Shown piece after piece: positions 24,160 through 36,294 of a stretch of DNA of 64,000 nt. The notes under the pieces were generated by a model that did not search any database, was not told the origin of the DNA, and saw only the letters and a list, made by a program, of their open reading frames with translations. How positions within the stretch are numbered: position 1 is the stretch's first letter; each line of letters opens with the position of its first letter. A program made the position numbers and the translations under genes. This stretch comes from Drosophila persimilis (lineage: Eukaryota; Arthropoda; Insecta; Diptera; Drosophilidae): the NCBI RefSeq assembly GCF_003286085.1, contig NW_020825312.1, positions 1,426,001 through 1,490,000 on the forward strand, in the 5' to 3' direction.

Positions 24160-27100
24160 TGTTATTTTTTTTTTTCTTTTTTGTTTTCCTTTAGTTATCT
24201 TTTTTTGTTTGTTTTTGTTTTTGCTTTTCTTAGCTACCTGAGTGAATGTTACGTGTTTAGCTTAATGATTGCCCACAATAGATAGCCTGGAAAATAATCA
24301 ATAATAAAAAGTGCATGCATCAGTCGTAAGTGGAATTATTATAAAAAGGTTCTGCAATGTAATTATAGGGTCATTTGGTGGGCCCGTAACTCGAAATTTC
24401 CACATTAACCGAATGCAATCAAGCCGAACCAGAGGCCAAGCCACCATCAGTACCATCAGTACTATCACTACCATCAGTACTAGCAGTATCAGTACCATCC
24501 ATTTTCTGCCTAATTAGAGGTTTATCCATATGCATATGTACACGTATAATTTAATAGATAGATAATTGCCATTGGCCCAGTCAAGTGGCAACAATTCAAA
24601 TGCGTTCAGTTCAGGATGATTATGCAAATGGGCTATGGGTTATATCAGCTCTCAAGAGTGAAGATTTTTCTGTTGAGATACGTATGAGAACTACGAGTAA
24701 TTTCCACATTTGCATAGACATACATATGTTTATATATGTACATATGTACATACATATATACAACAAAAATCATTTGTCAAAGTCCACTGATCAATTGCCG
24801 AACACATACAGCTGAAAAAGTGCAAATACGTTTATATTATATATGAACATACATACATACTATGTATGTATATGTATTCAAACAAGAGATACACTTGTCC
24901 AACGGCAGAACCATTTGGCTTTATCTGTAATGTTTTGAATGGAAAGCATCTTATCAGTCTGTGGCAAAAAGAAAAAACAAAAAAATGCAAGCAATAAAAC
25001 AAAGAACGATTAAAGTTAGCTACGATGAGGCTTGAATACTCTTTTCCATTAGATAATAGATTAGAGAGACATCTGTTTGGAAATTGTTTTAACCGTGTTA
25101 TTTCATAGTTACTTAACAATAAACTATTGCTCCCTTGAAACTGGTTACACTTCAAATGCCGTTCCGGATAATAATTTCTCTTATAATTTGACCTTAGGTG
25201 TGAGGCAATATCAACTGCATTCTCAAGTTGAACGATGGAAAACGGGTTTATCAGCTAAATATAGAATATAGAGTTTCTGAATTTCCCAATTATAAATGCA
25301 GGTAACTGTAAACTGGTTTTGAATTGCCAATCAATAAGAAATCAATATATCAATTTTATTTTTAGGAAAATCTCGTTCAATCGCTCATTGAGTGGTTCAA
25401 CTTGCGGAAATACCAGGAAGTGCTAAAGTAGGAAATATTCTTGGAAACTGGGAAAACTGAAACTGCAGCACTAATGGGATTCCGGCACTGCTGCAGACAC
25501 TGTCCGAACGAACCGACCCGACCCGACCCGAATCACTCCATCCACATCCCGTATGAGGCAGAGTCAGTTGAAGCGCATCCCAAGGCGACCGACTGACTGA
25601 CCGACTGACTGACTGACTGACTGACTGACTGACTGACTGACTGACTGAGTGACTGAATGACGGACTGACTGGCTGATAAAGCCGGAGGCAGCAGCAGTGC
25701 AGAAACCTTTATCAGCCGTTGAGCGAAACTTTGCACCCCAGACCCAGACAGAAGCGTTCCTAAGGCGATTACACGTATACTTTGGCCAATGCAGACCAGG
25801 CCGGACGATGACCCAACAAATCTATGAGCCCAAAGGCAGGTTTAGATTCTTCTTAAAATAGTGTGGAGGTTATGCAATACAGTAAGTAGGTTTATTTAGG
25901 CCTTGCTATTGATTTTATAGACTGTTTTCTTTTGCCGGGTCAAATCAGGCTCAGAAAGAGACAGACAGACAGAGAGCCGGAAAGAAAAACAAAGAGAGAG
26001 TGCGAGCAAGAGTGAGAGAAACGAAATGGAGCCTTCTTTTTAGGCGGCTTTGCTGAGGGAGGTCAAGGCGGACGCACATGCAATTTTTGGGCATTGATTT
26101 TTTGACAGTTTTTGGTGGTACGAGGCTACGGATCCGGCTACGGGTTACAGTTACGGTTACGGTTACGGTTACGGTTACGGCTAAGTGGGCCTTTCTGTGA
26201 GAAGGAACTTACCCCGGAATCTGGACTACTCGTAGATGAAACACATTTGTTGGGGTTTATTTATATTTAGGTGTTAAATATACATATATCCACAAAACTG
26301 AAATTAGCACTGAAAGAAAATCAATGAAAAGTTTACGTTTCGGCATTCACAGTTGTGTTGTTTTTAGCCGGGTTGAGCGAGCCCGAAAACGGCCGAGAGT
26401 GTGAAGAGAGAAAGTCTTAGAACCAAATGCCGAACTGAAAAAATGACTGCTAAACACTTCGGCCGACGGAACAGAACTGAGCCAGACCCCAGGCCAGACC
26501 CCAGAGCAGACCCCAGAACAGACCCCGGACCAGACCTTACCAAGACCAGCGGAGGCAACAAAGCCTGTTTGCAACTTGAGTTTTGAGCATGCGTGCAACG
26601 TTATCTTTATAAAATACTACTGCTGCCGCAGCCGCTGCCGCTGCCGCTGTCGCTACCGCTGCAGCATGAATGAAGCCGCAAGAGAGCCGGTGCTGGCCGG
26701 TGCGGGCAGCGTAAGCCAAAGAGTGTATTTATAAAAGGTGAGGTATTTGTGCCGGCCGCAAACACACACACCACACAAATAATGAATGAGTGAGGGCACA
26801 CGCTGATAGTGCCCCACCTGATATTCATACACTTTGAACCATCAAAGAGAGAGAGAGACGCTGGAGAGAGCGTTCTCAGCGCTCAGACAGCTCCACGGCA
26901 TAACAAACATTGGCGAAAGGGGCGTGTGGGTGTGGGGGTGTCAAGCGTGGCAGCCAAAATGGCAAACAAAATGCACGTGCTAGATAGTACAAAGAGAGCG
27001 GCAGTGAGAGTGGGAACGAGAGTACGACCGGCAGAGAGTGCCGGAGCCGGCGTGTGGGAGCGTAACCATTATGTCTAGCGGGGGAGAAAAGAGAGGGCGA

Positions 27101-28051
27101 AAAACGGGTGATTTAGTGGCTTGTCGATGAGAGGAGAGCGGAGCGCGGAGTCCCAAACAGTTGTTTGCTTCGCGTGACGCACTTGTTCCGTTTAGGTCCT
27201 GCAATGCGACACGAACGGCGAGAGGGGGTGGTAATGTTACCAAAGGAAAGAGTACCTAGAAATCCCTATACAAAATGGTTTTAATTGTGGACATTAGATT
27301 ATGCCGTACGTTCGTACGAGACTCTTTCCATTTGATTTTCTATTCTTAAAATGCAGAAATTGCTGTATAAAAATAAATATATGTTCGGATAGTTAATACT
27401 TTCATAGCAACCCTCTCACCTGGTAATGAATGTCCTCCATACTTGCGTCCATTGCGACAGCTGTCTGTGCATTTCAAAAGTTTGTCATACAATCTATAAT
27501 TGGATACAATTAGGCTAACGCTCACCTAACCCGATTTACCCGTCAATTTTAAATCGAGCCTATAAATGTAGAATGAGCGGAGAGCGGAGCCTTGGATGTC
27601 TTACAGTTGTGCAAACTTCGTTTCGTATCCCATAGATACTTGCGTTTATTTGGGCCTTGTTTATTCAGGGCCTCGGTGGTTATTATGGTGACATTTTGCT
27701 GACTTCGCCTTACGCAAGTTAAAGGAAGAGTTTGTTTACACGTGGATCCCAGTCAGCTTCTCATTCTACTTACATTTTTACCTCGATTTAACTTCACGTT
27801 GCATACTTTAAGGAGTACCCAAACTAATGAGATACTTTTCGGCTTATGGGGTCACGTCTGTTGTGCTCTACATATCGCCGCCCGTTGGCTGTCCAGCCGG
27901 GTCAGTGTCATTCGGTTTGTTTTTATCAGTCAAAGGGAACCGCAGACCTCAAAAGTTTCAATGTTTACTACTGGTCGCAAAAAGCTTTTCGCAGAAGACA
28001 GACTCGAGTATTTAATATTGGATCAGCATTGGAACTAAACGGGGTCTTAGT
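24160..28051. other. Intergenic DNA with tandem tracts and GAGA-rich stretches
   Basis: Contains ACCATCAGT-type repeats (24445-24500), TATG/CATA tracts (24720-24770 and 24840-24880), a long GACT tetramer array (25587-25670), a GGTTAC hexamer array (26140-26190), CAGACCCC units (26475-26540) and a GCCGCT tract (26620-26660). GA-rich DNA at 25960-26030 and 26840-26870 could be GAGA-factor sites for the isoform-A promoter. No supported exon. Confidence 0.55.
25587..25670. repeat. (GACT)n tetranucleotide microsatellite
   Basis: About 20 units of GACT, nearly perfect in the centre and with substituted units (GACC, GAGT, GAAT, GACG) at both edges. This is the usual pattern of a slippage-grown microsatellite. 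Confidence 0.9.
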
Positions 28052-28693
28052 ATGGACATAAACGATGTGGAACTATCCCTGGAGGAATTGCCCAGCTCGG
28101 AGGGGAGTTTCTCAAGCACTGCAACGGGACAGTGCTGCAGCTCAGGCAGGGATTTGGAGAAGGCGGAGAACTTGGTTGACCCAAGAAATCTCAATGAAGT
28201 GGAGGCAGCTCAAGGAAAGCCAAGGAAATCAGTCAGCGATCTATCGGGTGGCAATAGCTATGCCACAAATAAAAATGTGGCTGAAGGTAAGTCAGTAATA
28301 TACAAACACAAAATATATTCACTCGTCTCTCCCCCAATGAAGGCCTCATGGATATAGCTCTTCTCTCCGCGAATGCCAACCAACTGCGATTCCTGATCAC
28401 CTACAACGACAAGGCCTCCACCTATATATACAGCCTGATTCTGGTGATACTCTCGTTGAGCCTGCAGCTGCTCGTAGGTCTTATGCTTATTTTTAAAGTA
28501 AGTCAATGTCTGCCACTAACAGAACATATTTCGCCTTATAATACCCCATTCCACCCCATAGAGACGTCTTAAGCGCTGCCAGCGTCGGCGCTATGCGAGA
28601 ACCAATGAACTACTGGTAATGGGAGTGTTCATGATCACCGTGATCAATATACTGCTGGCAGCCTTCACCACAACGGACGGAAATACGCATTAG
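28052..28693 (+). CDS. Ninjurin-family membrane protein
   Basis: Exons 28052-28286, 28343-28497 and 28562-28693 encode 173 residues. The N-terminal half is soluble and Ser/Glu-rich. The conserved ninjurin stretch MDIALLSANANQLR follows at about 80. Transmembrane segments lie at about 105-127 and 144-165, separated by a very basic loop (KRRLKRCQRRR). Ninjurins are cell-surface proteins; mammalian NINJ1 oligomerises to rupture plasma membrane in lytic death, and fly NijA is shed by a matrix metalloprotease. I cannot tell which of the fly paralogues this is; NijB would be my guess. It is convergent with the acyl-CoA dehydrogenase. Confidence 0.82.
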
Positions 28694-28925
28694 AAGAGAA
28701 TGGTTTTTGAAATATACTTTTAGATATATGTATATGTAGTTGTATTTGATACAATATAACAGGAAAAACTAGTTAGTAAATGCTATGGTAACATGGAAGA
28801 AACCGATAACCGATTAGGGTTCCAGCAGTTCCTTCACATAAATGCACTTGACGTATCTGACGTACGATATCTCAGCTTGTGTATAGGGGCGACGACTTAG
28901 GATCATAGTGACTGCTTCTGTGAAC

Positions 28926-30627
28926 TTAGCCCGAATACTCCTTCTTGACGCACTTGGCAATGGTGCTCAGCTGCATGTTGGAGGTGCCCTCGTAGATGGC
29001 GCCGATCTTCACATCGCGGTAGAATTTCTCCTGGGGGAAGTCGCGGGTGAATCCCACACCGCCCATCCAGTCAATGCACTTGATGGCCGCACGCTGAGCG
29101 ACCTCCGAAGCATAGAACTTGGCCATGGCCGCCTCCTTGAGGAAGGGCACACCCTGTTCCTGCAGGCGAGCCGCATTGTAGGTCATCAGGCGAGCCGCTT
29201 CGATCTCAGTGGCAATTGTGGCGATCTGGTGCTGCATGGACTGGAAGTTGTAGATAGATTCGCCGAACTGCTTGCGCTCCAGCAGATACGGAATGGTGGC
29301 ATCGAAGGTGCCCTGGGCCAGGCCCACCATTTGAGCGCCAATGCCGATGCGGCCCTCGTTCAGGAAGCCGGCGGCATACTTATAGCCATGTCCGAAGGTA
29401 CCCAGGATGTTCTCCTCGGGCACGCGGACATTGTCGAAGGTGAGCATGCAGGTGCCGGAGGCACGGATACCCAGCTTGTCCTCGGGCTTGTTCACGATCA
29501 GTCCGGGGGTCTCGCGATCCACAATGAAGGTGGTAATGCCACGGTAGCCCTGGAGAAAAGAGAGAATACTGATCAGTACTAGATTACTTAATAAATCAAA
29601 AAAAGCTCGTTCACGCTTGATCTTCGATTAGATGAACTTTGATCTTAGGAGATAAGCTGCGCGGCCAATCGTTCATAAATTGTTCAATTTGAAAAGTGAA
29701 TTGAGGTGATAGTGAAAATGTCTATAATTGTCTATAATGTCTATAAATTACTAAATATTTAATAAAATTATCCCTTTGAGATCTTTCTTTCGATAATTTC
29801 ATTATCGAGAAGAATATAACTACAGATAAGAACTTACATCCTCTGGCTTGGCATTGGCAAAGACCAAGAAGACGCCAGCCACATCTGAGTTGGAGATCCA
29901 CATCTTGGTGCCGTTGATCACATAGTGAGAGCCATCCTTCTTGGCCACAGTCTTCAGGGAGAAGGCATCGGAGCCTGCACCGGGTTCGGTTAGGGCAAAG
30001 CTGCCAGCGTATTCCTGAGCCAATTTCGGCAGATATTTCGCCTTCTGTTCGGCATTACCGAACTTGATCATCAGTGAGTTGACCAGCGTGTTGTGGATAT
30101 CCACAAAGGCGGCTACCGCGGGATCGATCTTCGACAGCTCCTCCACAACAATGATGTTGGTCATGAAGTTGCAGCCGCTGCCGCCCAGCTCTGTGTCGAT
30201 TTCAATGCCCATCAGGCCATTGTCGAAGACGGCTTTGACCACCGAGGGATCGAATTTGTGCTCGTGGTCCATTTTCTTTACCAGAGGCAGGATTTGATCC
30301 TGGGCCAACTTGGCAACTGAAATTAGAAATCAATAAATTTGGAATTGGTTTACTTAAATGTAAATTCGCATTTTTTAAAAGCAATTTCGCTTAAAGCTCT
30401 TAGCATTGGAAATTTTAGACAGCTTTTCTGAAAGCTTCGTTGATCGGTATAAAAAAGCTGTTGGTTTAAGCTTTTTGTTCAGCTTTTGAGAACTTTCAAC
30501 GGCACGTTTTCTTTGACAAACATTAAAATGAATCAAACTGGTCTGGGTTTCTTCCTCTTTTCACAGGGGGGCCTGGTATATTTGTTGTTGGGGCTCTGTT
30601 TGTATAAGTTGAGGTATTCCATATATA

Positions 30628-30668
<41 letters not shown>

Positions 30669-33306
30669 ACATATATGTGTATATTATGTACGGTTATGTG
30701 TGGATGTGTATATGGATAGATGTGTGGGTAGTGCGTGTGTCTTTTTTATCAGCAGATTCGCTCTGTTCTACGATCGCGTGCGGCTCTCACTTCTCTCACT
30801 CTTTTTCTCTCTGCTCGTGCCTTTCTATATCTGAATCTTTTGGTCTCTTTGTTTGCTTCTCTCTCCGTATTTATTATTGATATTTTTTAAGCATTAATTT
30901 TTTCCTGCTGCCTGCTGCTAGAAAATCCAACAACTGGCACACACCCACCAAAGTTCTCACAGCCTTACCCTCTAATACCTGTTCATATTTCTGCGGTCAG
31001 GCTGTCCATTGTGCAGTCATGTTTTACTTATCATGAGGAAAGTTTTAATAATTAATTTTAGTAATATATTTTTGTAGTTACTCGGACCATATGTGCGAGT
31101 GGGCAATTTTCTAACAGCTGTGACGTGGAACTAAGGGCTCTAGGGCCCCTGCATTTAAGGGGGAGTCGAGTCTTATCAAACAGGAAACTATACTACACTC
31201 CCAATCTCTTTTAATTCGAGTATTATATTGCTCACTAAGCACATTTGATTCTGAGGTAACTGTATTCGTTCCTTGCATGTTTTGTTGGAGACTGTACGAC
31301 GTCTTCGGAGAATCTAGGCATCTAACACATGTTTCTATTGCGTATTTGACCAATTTAGCTAATTTTCAGCAAGGAAGATAAACACTTAATGTGAGATCTT
31401 AGATCAATAAACTACATATAAATACCTGTGCCTACTGTACCTAGTTGGTCTGCTTGTTAGGAAAACCAGTTTGAAATCATGCACTTAGCCACTATTTTGC
31501 ATGCAGCTCAGATTACGCAACCATCAGACCATATACTGTACCTATACACAAATACTTCGTATAGGTATAGAGAACCATATAGATTGAGACCAATTGAATG
31601 ATTGATAAGCCTAACAAGGCGAAATTTTAAGTAAAATATGCAAAAGAAGTGTCTGCTCCCCAACTAAGAATCAGGTGGATAGCGGTGACTCCCAGGGGGG
31701 CCACCTTCAACTGAGTCAACTCTCTAGGGGAGTGCGCCGACCAAGTGCCACACACACCATTACCCGGCGTAGACACTAGAACAGTGACTACAGTTGGGCG
31801 GGGGCGTGGCACTGTCGCATTTATTGATCTATCACAAGTGTAACGCTATTTGGTTGACATCAAACCAGAACCGAACAGCTGACTGACTCGTGAAAATGGA
31901 AATGTGGAAGGAAAGACATATGCACACAGAAAGTGTGAGAAAAAGGAGAGAGAAAGGTAGGGAAAAGCTTGCACACCCACGAACCCACCCACGCTTCGAA
32001 CACGCGTTTCGGTATAGTGATACTCCCCCTTAACGGACAGCGCCAACGACAGTCAGAAAAGACGGCGGCTAAAGCTGGAACTGAAGCGACAGCCAGCACC
32101 GAAACCTATATATAGACCGCGTGTGTTTGGGTGAGAATTTGCCCACATTTTGATTGCAAGTGAAAAGAAAATTCAACGTGAATTTTAAATGGAAACTGTA
32201 AGTAATTGAAGCTCATTCAAATATATAAAAGAAAAAAAACCCTGATAAGAAAGTTGGAAACAAAACACAGTGATAAAACAAGACCTTGAACTTGCCAAGT
32301 TGGCAGCTTTTTGGCAAAGCTTTACGTATCCTGCCCGACAGATGTCCTTTTCGGTGCGGGAGATCACTTTAAGGTAATTTTTTCGAGGATAATACAGAAT
32401 GATATAGTATGTACACTGCTCATTGGAAAGTAAAATTTTCACAGGAATTTTATTATCCTGCGGAATGTGTTTGTCTGTTTGAAGGCATCCGAAATTATAT
32501 AATATATAATGACAGGACAAAGTAAATTTATTCAACGTTCAATAAAATCCATTATACATATAGTGCCCTTTATGTAGAAAGAATGAGAAATGGAGGAATG
32601 GAGAAGAAAATCTGCACAAAATAAAGAAAATTCTCCAAAAATTATTTCAAATAAAAATATCATTGTAAAAATGCCCCAAACACACAATCTGATATTAAAT
32701 GATATTTTTCACACTATCAACATGAAAATGTGCTTATCTGGCAGTGAGACCGCACCGGACCCCCTAACTAAACAGCTTTATCAGCAAAAAAAAAATGAAA
32801 TGAAATGAAAAAACTCGAAAAATAGAGAAATAATAATAGTTTGAGAGCGGCCAAACTGCAGCAAGAATTTTCTACTCAAATAATAATAAATACAAACAGC
32901 CTCCATATGAGATGCTTGGAGTTACGTAACAAGCGGCACATAATAAAAAAAATATCTTAAAATTCGTCGAACGAAAAGTATGGAAAAAATAAAAGAAAGA
33001 ATTCACTGCTTATCAAAGCAGGATTACAGTTAAAATTACAGGGGCCCCTAGAACTTTAGATCTGTGCACAGTGTACAAAGGAATCACTCACCAGTCTCCT
33101 TCATCATCTTCTCATCCTCGGTGAGGAAGGTCAGAGGTGGGGGCAAACCAGTTGCCGAGGACATGGCAGCATTTTGCTGACGTGCTGCGGCGTTAACCAG
33201 CTGGAATTCATAGAAATGTCATTTAAATTAGCTAAACAATTTGGCGATTGGTTGTAGGCGTGGCTCTTACCATACGCATGGGCAGTTTCTTCAGGCTGTT
33301 CATCAT
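28926..33306 (-). CDS. CG3902: Short/branched-chain acyl-CoA dehydrogenase, mitochondrial
   Basis: Minus-strand exons are 33306-33271, 33200-33092, 30316-29838 and 29549-28926, giving 415 residues. The start [18 protein letters not shown] is basic and amphipathic, as in a mitochondrial targeting peptide. The FAD-dependent dehydrogenase core follows: [18 protein letters not shown] (flavin/substrate loop), [11 protein letters not shown], and [13 protein letters not shown] near the C-terminus, whose glutamate is the predicted catalytic base. The family oxidises 2-methylbutyryl-CoA and short acyl-CoAs in isoleucine breakdown. The second intron is 2.8 kb and holds an unexplained TATA box and splice donor on the opposite strand. 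The symbol is from memory of the fly orthologue. Confidence 0.9.
30317..33091. other. Large intron, mostly without recognised content
   Basis: AT-rich intron with a (TA)n tract at 30619-30665 and CT-rich DNA at 30780-30870. A plus-strand promoter-like site lies near 32.1 kb and is listed separately. No nested gene could be supported. Confidence 0.5.
32107..32203 (+). promoter_or_regulatory. Orphan TATA box with a short ATG exon and splice donor
   Basis: TATATATA at 32107-32114 is followed about 75 bp later by ATG GAA ACT (32189-32197) and a consensus donor gtaagt (32198-32203). The layout is that of a first exon, on the strand opposite the host gene. No partner exon was found downstream with confidence. 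Confidence 0.3.
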
Positions 33307-33855
33307 GGTGGATGTGGTGGAAATATTAATTGGATCAAGTGGACTCTGTGGGCAGGAGGTTTTCCCAAGACAATACACAACAGCAACAGTTGGCTGCACA
33401 CACGCGAATGATTTCCATTCTCCAGACACATATCAGTGGAGCCGAAACTTTGGGCCCCAAAGCAGCGATCCGATCGACAAGAGCAAGATGATTTGAAAAG
33501 CTTTTGATCTCCAAAACTTACCAGAGCGCCAATCATTTAACTGTTAACACCGAAGGCTCTTAAAGTGCTGTAGAGCGCACGCTATTGCTGAAGTTTGACA
33601 TTTTGGCGAAAAATGGTCGATTTACAGTGCACACACCAATCTACTCTTAAAAAAAAACAACAATAAATTTGGATCAACTAAAATTCTAATCTAATACCCT
33701 ATTTAAGCCAGGGTTAAGTTATTGAGCTATTGAGCTTTGGGCAAAACTCGGTTTTTTTATATAGCATAAGACTAGGGGCTTAGTGGTAGCAACATGCTCT
33801 GCACATTTCTGTGAACTATTACCACTAGTAACAGCAAAAACTAGCTGATCAAAAA

Positions 33856-34080
33856 TTAATCTTTGGGGCGTTGAAATTGTGGCTCAGGGAAAAAAGTGCA
33901 AAACACAAACTCCTGCATTACGGGTAATGTAGTAGAGCTTCGATTTGTCCACCTGGAGAAACAGCACTCTGGCTGTCCAGAGTGCTGCCTGTATTTTTTG
34001 CACCTCCAGGACCTACCATCCAAGTACCAGGCGATAGCCCTCGAATCCCTGGTGGCACCGAAACCCATCTGAATTGCACC
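33856..34080 (-). pseudogene. Degenerate coding-like remnant, family unknown
   Basis: On the minus strand one frame reads through about 23 codons (CNSDGFRCHQGFEGYRLVLGW), a stop, then about 40 more that include VDKSKLYYITRNAGVCV. The biased, protein-like composition and the length are more than AT-rich intergenic DNA usually gives. I do not recognise the family, and no splice signals or start frame it. Confidence 0.25.
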
Positions 34081-34615
34081 TAAAACCGAATTTTGACATT
34101 AATTAAAAGAATAGGGTATACAAATTCCATACTCCATAAATATGTAGTTCATATGTACCATAACTGTAGTTAGAGTGTAGTTACCATGTCCGAGAATAGC
34201 CATTTTTGTTGATCTTTTTTCTAAACCTTATTTTAGACACAATAAAATAAAATAGTGTACTTGAAATTATCCATTCACGTAGAAAATTGATTCATCAATC
34301 GGACAATATTCTATGTTTAGTGCGGAGTATTCTAACTAGTTGGCAACATCAAACAGAATATGAAAATCGACGAATATGATTTCCGATCATGGACAGAGAA
34401 CGATTAACCCTTTGTAGAACCCAGTGGGTATTAATATATACGGTTCCAAAATTACGAAACTTGAAGAGTTTTAGTGCACTTCCGTTTTCTTTTTTAGCAA
34501 GGAGGCAGAATGGATCTATAAGAAGAATTTGCAAACAGAATTGTTTCCCGCTGTTTGACTCAAGTTGTTCACCTGTTTAAATTGAGGGGTGTAAGATGGG
34601 TTAAACTCTTTTTTT
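34075..34615 (+). repeat. Dispersed repeat copy, terminal part missing
   Basis: Shares with the copy at 44.6-45.2 kb, in the same order: 'tagggtata', 'taaaccttattttagaca', 'aaattgattcatcaatcg', 'acagagaacgattaaccc', then a 'ttcaaat/ttaaatt..agggg' block followed by a T-run. It stops at the T-run, before the GGTCACACTG terminus that the other copies carry. Confidence 0.6.
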
Positions 34616-34818
34616 TTCATTGATTGAAAGTTTGTTTGGATTTGTTTACTAATTACATCCAGTTTAGCAATACTTTAAAAGGTATTTTGAAAGAAGTTGT
34701 GCACTTACAGGGCTTTGCAAGAGAGCTGAACAGCTGGGACAAATAAAAACACCATAAAAACTAACATTAAACGCACTAAACACACAGCCTTTAAAACACA
34801 GAGGGCACACGTGCTTAG

Positions 34819-36216
34819 ATGATTTTTGTGCCGCGGCTGGAGGTACCAAAAATAACGATTATATCCACCCGTTTACGTCACTACTTTCGAAACATGAACT
34901 GTTCCGAGCTGCTGCCGCCCGCCTCGGTGAGGGGGATGCTGGAGCTCCAGCGTGCGGAGTTCCAAAAGCGTGTGCAAGTTCCCCAACTGCGGGTGCCCGA
35001 GCTGCAGGTGCAACGTGTAATCCCTCTGGTCAAGAAATTCCTGCTCAAAATGGAGCACATGCATCCAGTGCGCGCTGTGGACAAGTCGCGGGAGATACTA
35101 CTGCACCCCATGCCTATAAAAGCCTGGGAATCCCTTCCCACAGAAGACCTTCAGAAGCAGCAGGTCACGCAGGATAACTTCAGCTTTGTCGAACTTGAGT
35201 TGAACTACGAGAACTGGAGCGCCAACGAAATCCTAAAGAGTGTGCTCCCAGAGGAGGAGGATGGAATGACATCCTACTCGCGAATCGGACACATCGTGCA
35301 TCTGAACCTGCGCGACCACCTCCTGCCGTACAAGCAGCTCATAGGGGAAGTGCTGCGCGACAAGCTTCCGAACTGCCGCACGGTAGTCAATAAAGCGTCT
35401 TCCATAGACAATACGTACCGAAACTTCCAGCTGGAGCTGATATGCGGGGAAGCCGAGTACCAAGTGGAGACCAAGGAGAATGGCATTCCTTTCGAGTTTG
35501 ATTTCTCCAAGGTTTACTGGAACCCCCGCCTATCTACCGAGCACGAGCGCATTGTTAAACTGCTCCAGCCAGGAGACGTTCTCTACGATGTGTTTGCCGG
35601 CGTGGGTCCGTTCAGCGTGCCGGCGGCGAAGAAGCGCTGCCATGTCCTGGCTAACGATCTGAACCCCGTCAGTTTCCACTGGCTGCAGCACAACGCGAAA
35701 CGGAACAAGTGCCTTTCTAACATCAAAATGTCCAACAAAGATGGAAGAGAGTTTATTTTGAAGGAACTGCGGGCGGACCTGCTGCAACGACTGCGTTTGA
35801 CGGACACATCTTCGTATGCCACTCACATAACAATGAATCTCCCAGCCATGGCTGTGGAATTCCTGGATGCGTTTCGCGGCCTCTACACAGACAACGAGCT
35901 AGCTGATATCTCCGATGCTGTTGTCTTCCCCACTGTTCACGTATATTCGTTCGCCAAGGGCGAGAATACCAAAGCATTAGTGAGGGCGCAGGTAGAACAG
36001 AATCTGGCTTCCACACTGGACGAGAAACAGCTTCAGGGCATTAGCTTTGTGCGTAATGTAGCGCCAAATAAGGACATGTACAGGGTATCCTTTAAACTTA
36101 CGCGGCATTTGCTAACCACGCCAAAGGAAGCCGAAGCCAATAACGTACGCAAGCGGTGCGCGGAGGATGAGAAAGTTGATCCTGAGGTGGCGGCAACAAA
36201 AGTGAAATGTGTTTAA
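34819..36216 (+). CDS. Trmt5: tRNA (guanine37-N1)-methyltransferase, TRMT5 family
   Basis: A single exon of 465 residues. It makes m1G37 next to the anticodon, which prevents frameshifting. The SAM-binding motif DVFAGVGPFSVPAA begins near residue 257, NDLNP follows at about 283, and NLPAMAVEFLDAF near 341 is the family's NLP catalytic motif. An N-terminal RNA-binding domain precedes. The first ATG gives a basic leader (MIFVPRLEVPKITIISTRLRHYFRN), a plausible mitochondrial targeting peptide. A second ATG at 34894 would start the nuclear/cytosolic form, in line with dual targeting in the family. AATAAA at 36232-36237 ends the transcript just before the next gene. Confidence 0.93.
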   Translation: MIFVPRLEVPKITIISTRLRHYFRNMNCSELLPPASVRGMLELQRAEFQKRVQVPQLRVPELQVQRVIPLVKKFLLKMEHMHPVRAVDKSREILLHPMPIKAWESLPTEDLQKQQVTQDNFSFVELELNYENWSANEILKSVLPEEEDGMTSYSRIGHIVHLNLRDHLLPYKQLIGEVLRDKLPNCRTVVNKASSIDNTYRNFQLELICGEAEYQVETKENGIPFEFDFSKVYWNPRLSTEHERIVKLLQPGDVLYDVFAGVGPFSVPAAKKRCHVLANDLNPVSFHWLQHNAKRNKCLSNIKMSNKDGREFILKELRADLLQRLRLTDTSSYATHITMNLPAMAVEFLDAFRGLYTDNELADISDAVVFPTVHVYSFAKGENTKALVRAQVEQNLASTLDEKQLQGISFVRNVAPNKDMYRVSFKLTRHLLTTPKEAEANNVRKRCAEDEKVDPEVAATKVKCV

Positions 36217-36294
36217 AAGTTGTGTTTTTACAATAAAGTTTCCTTAAAAAAAGCGAAGTAAACAAACAGCGTCTCTTCCTTTGAATACTTGCAG

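Larger units (their letters stand above)
33307..34818. other. Gene-free interval at a probable rearrangement junction
   Basis: No intact gene. Contains a degenerate coding-like stretch on the minus strand (33856-34080) and a copy of the dispersed repeat (about 34075-34615). Genes to the left and right come from distant parts of Muller D in my recollection of the D. melanogaster map. Confidence 0.5.

Noticed and set aside
25587-25670. Regular array resembling a CRISPR or satellite
   Set aside because: Pure 4-bp units without spacers: a microsatellite in a eukaryotic genome.
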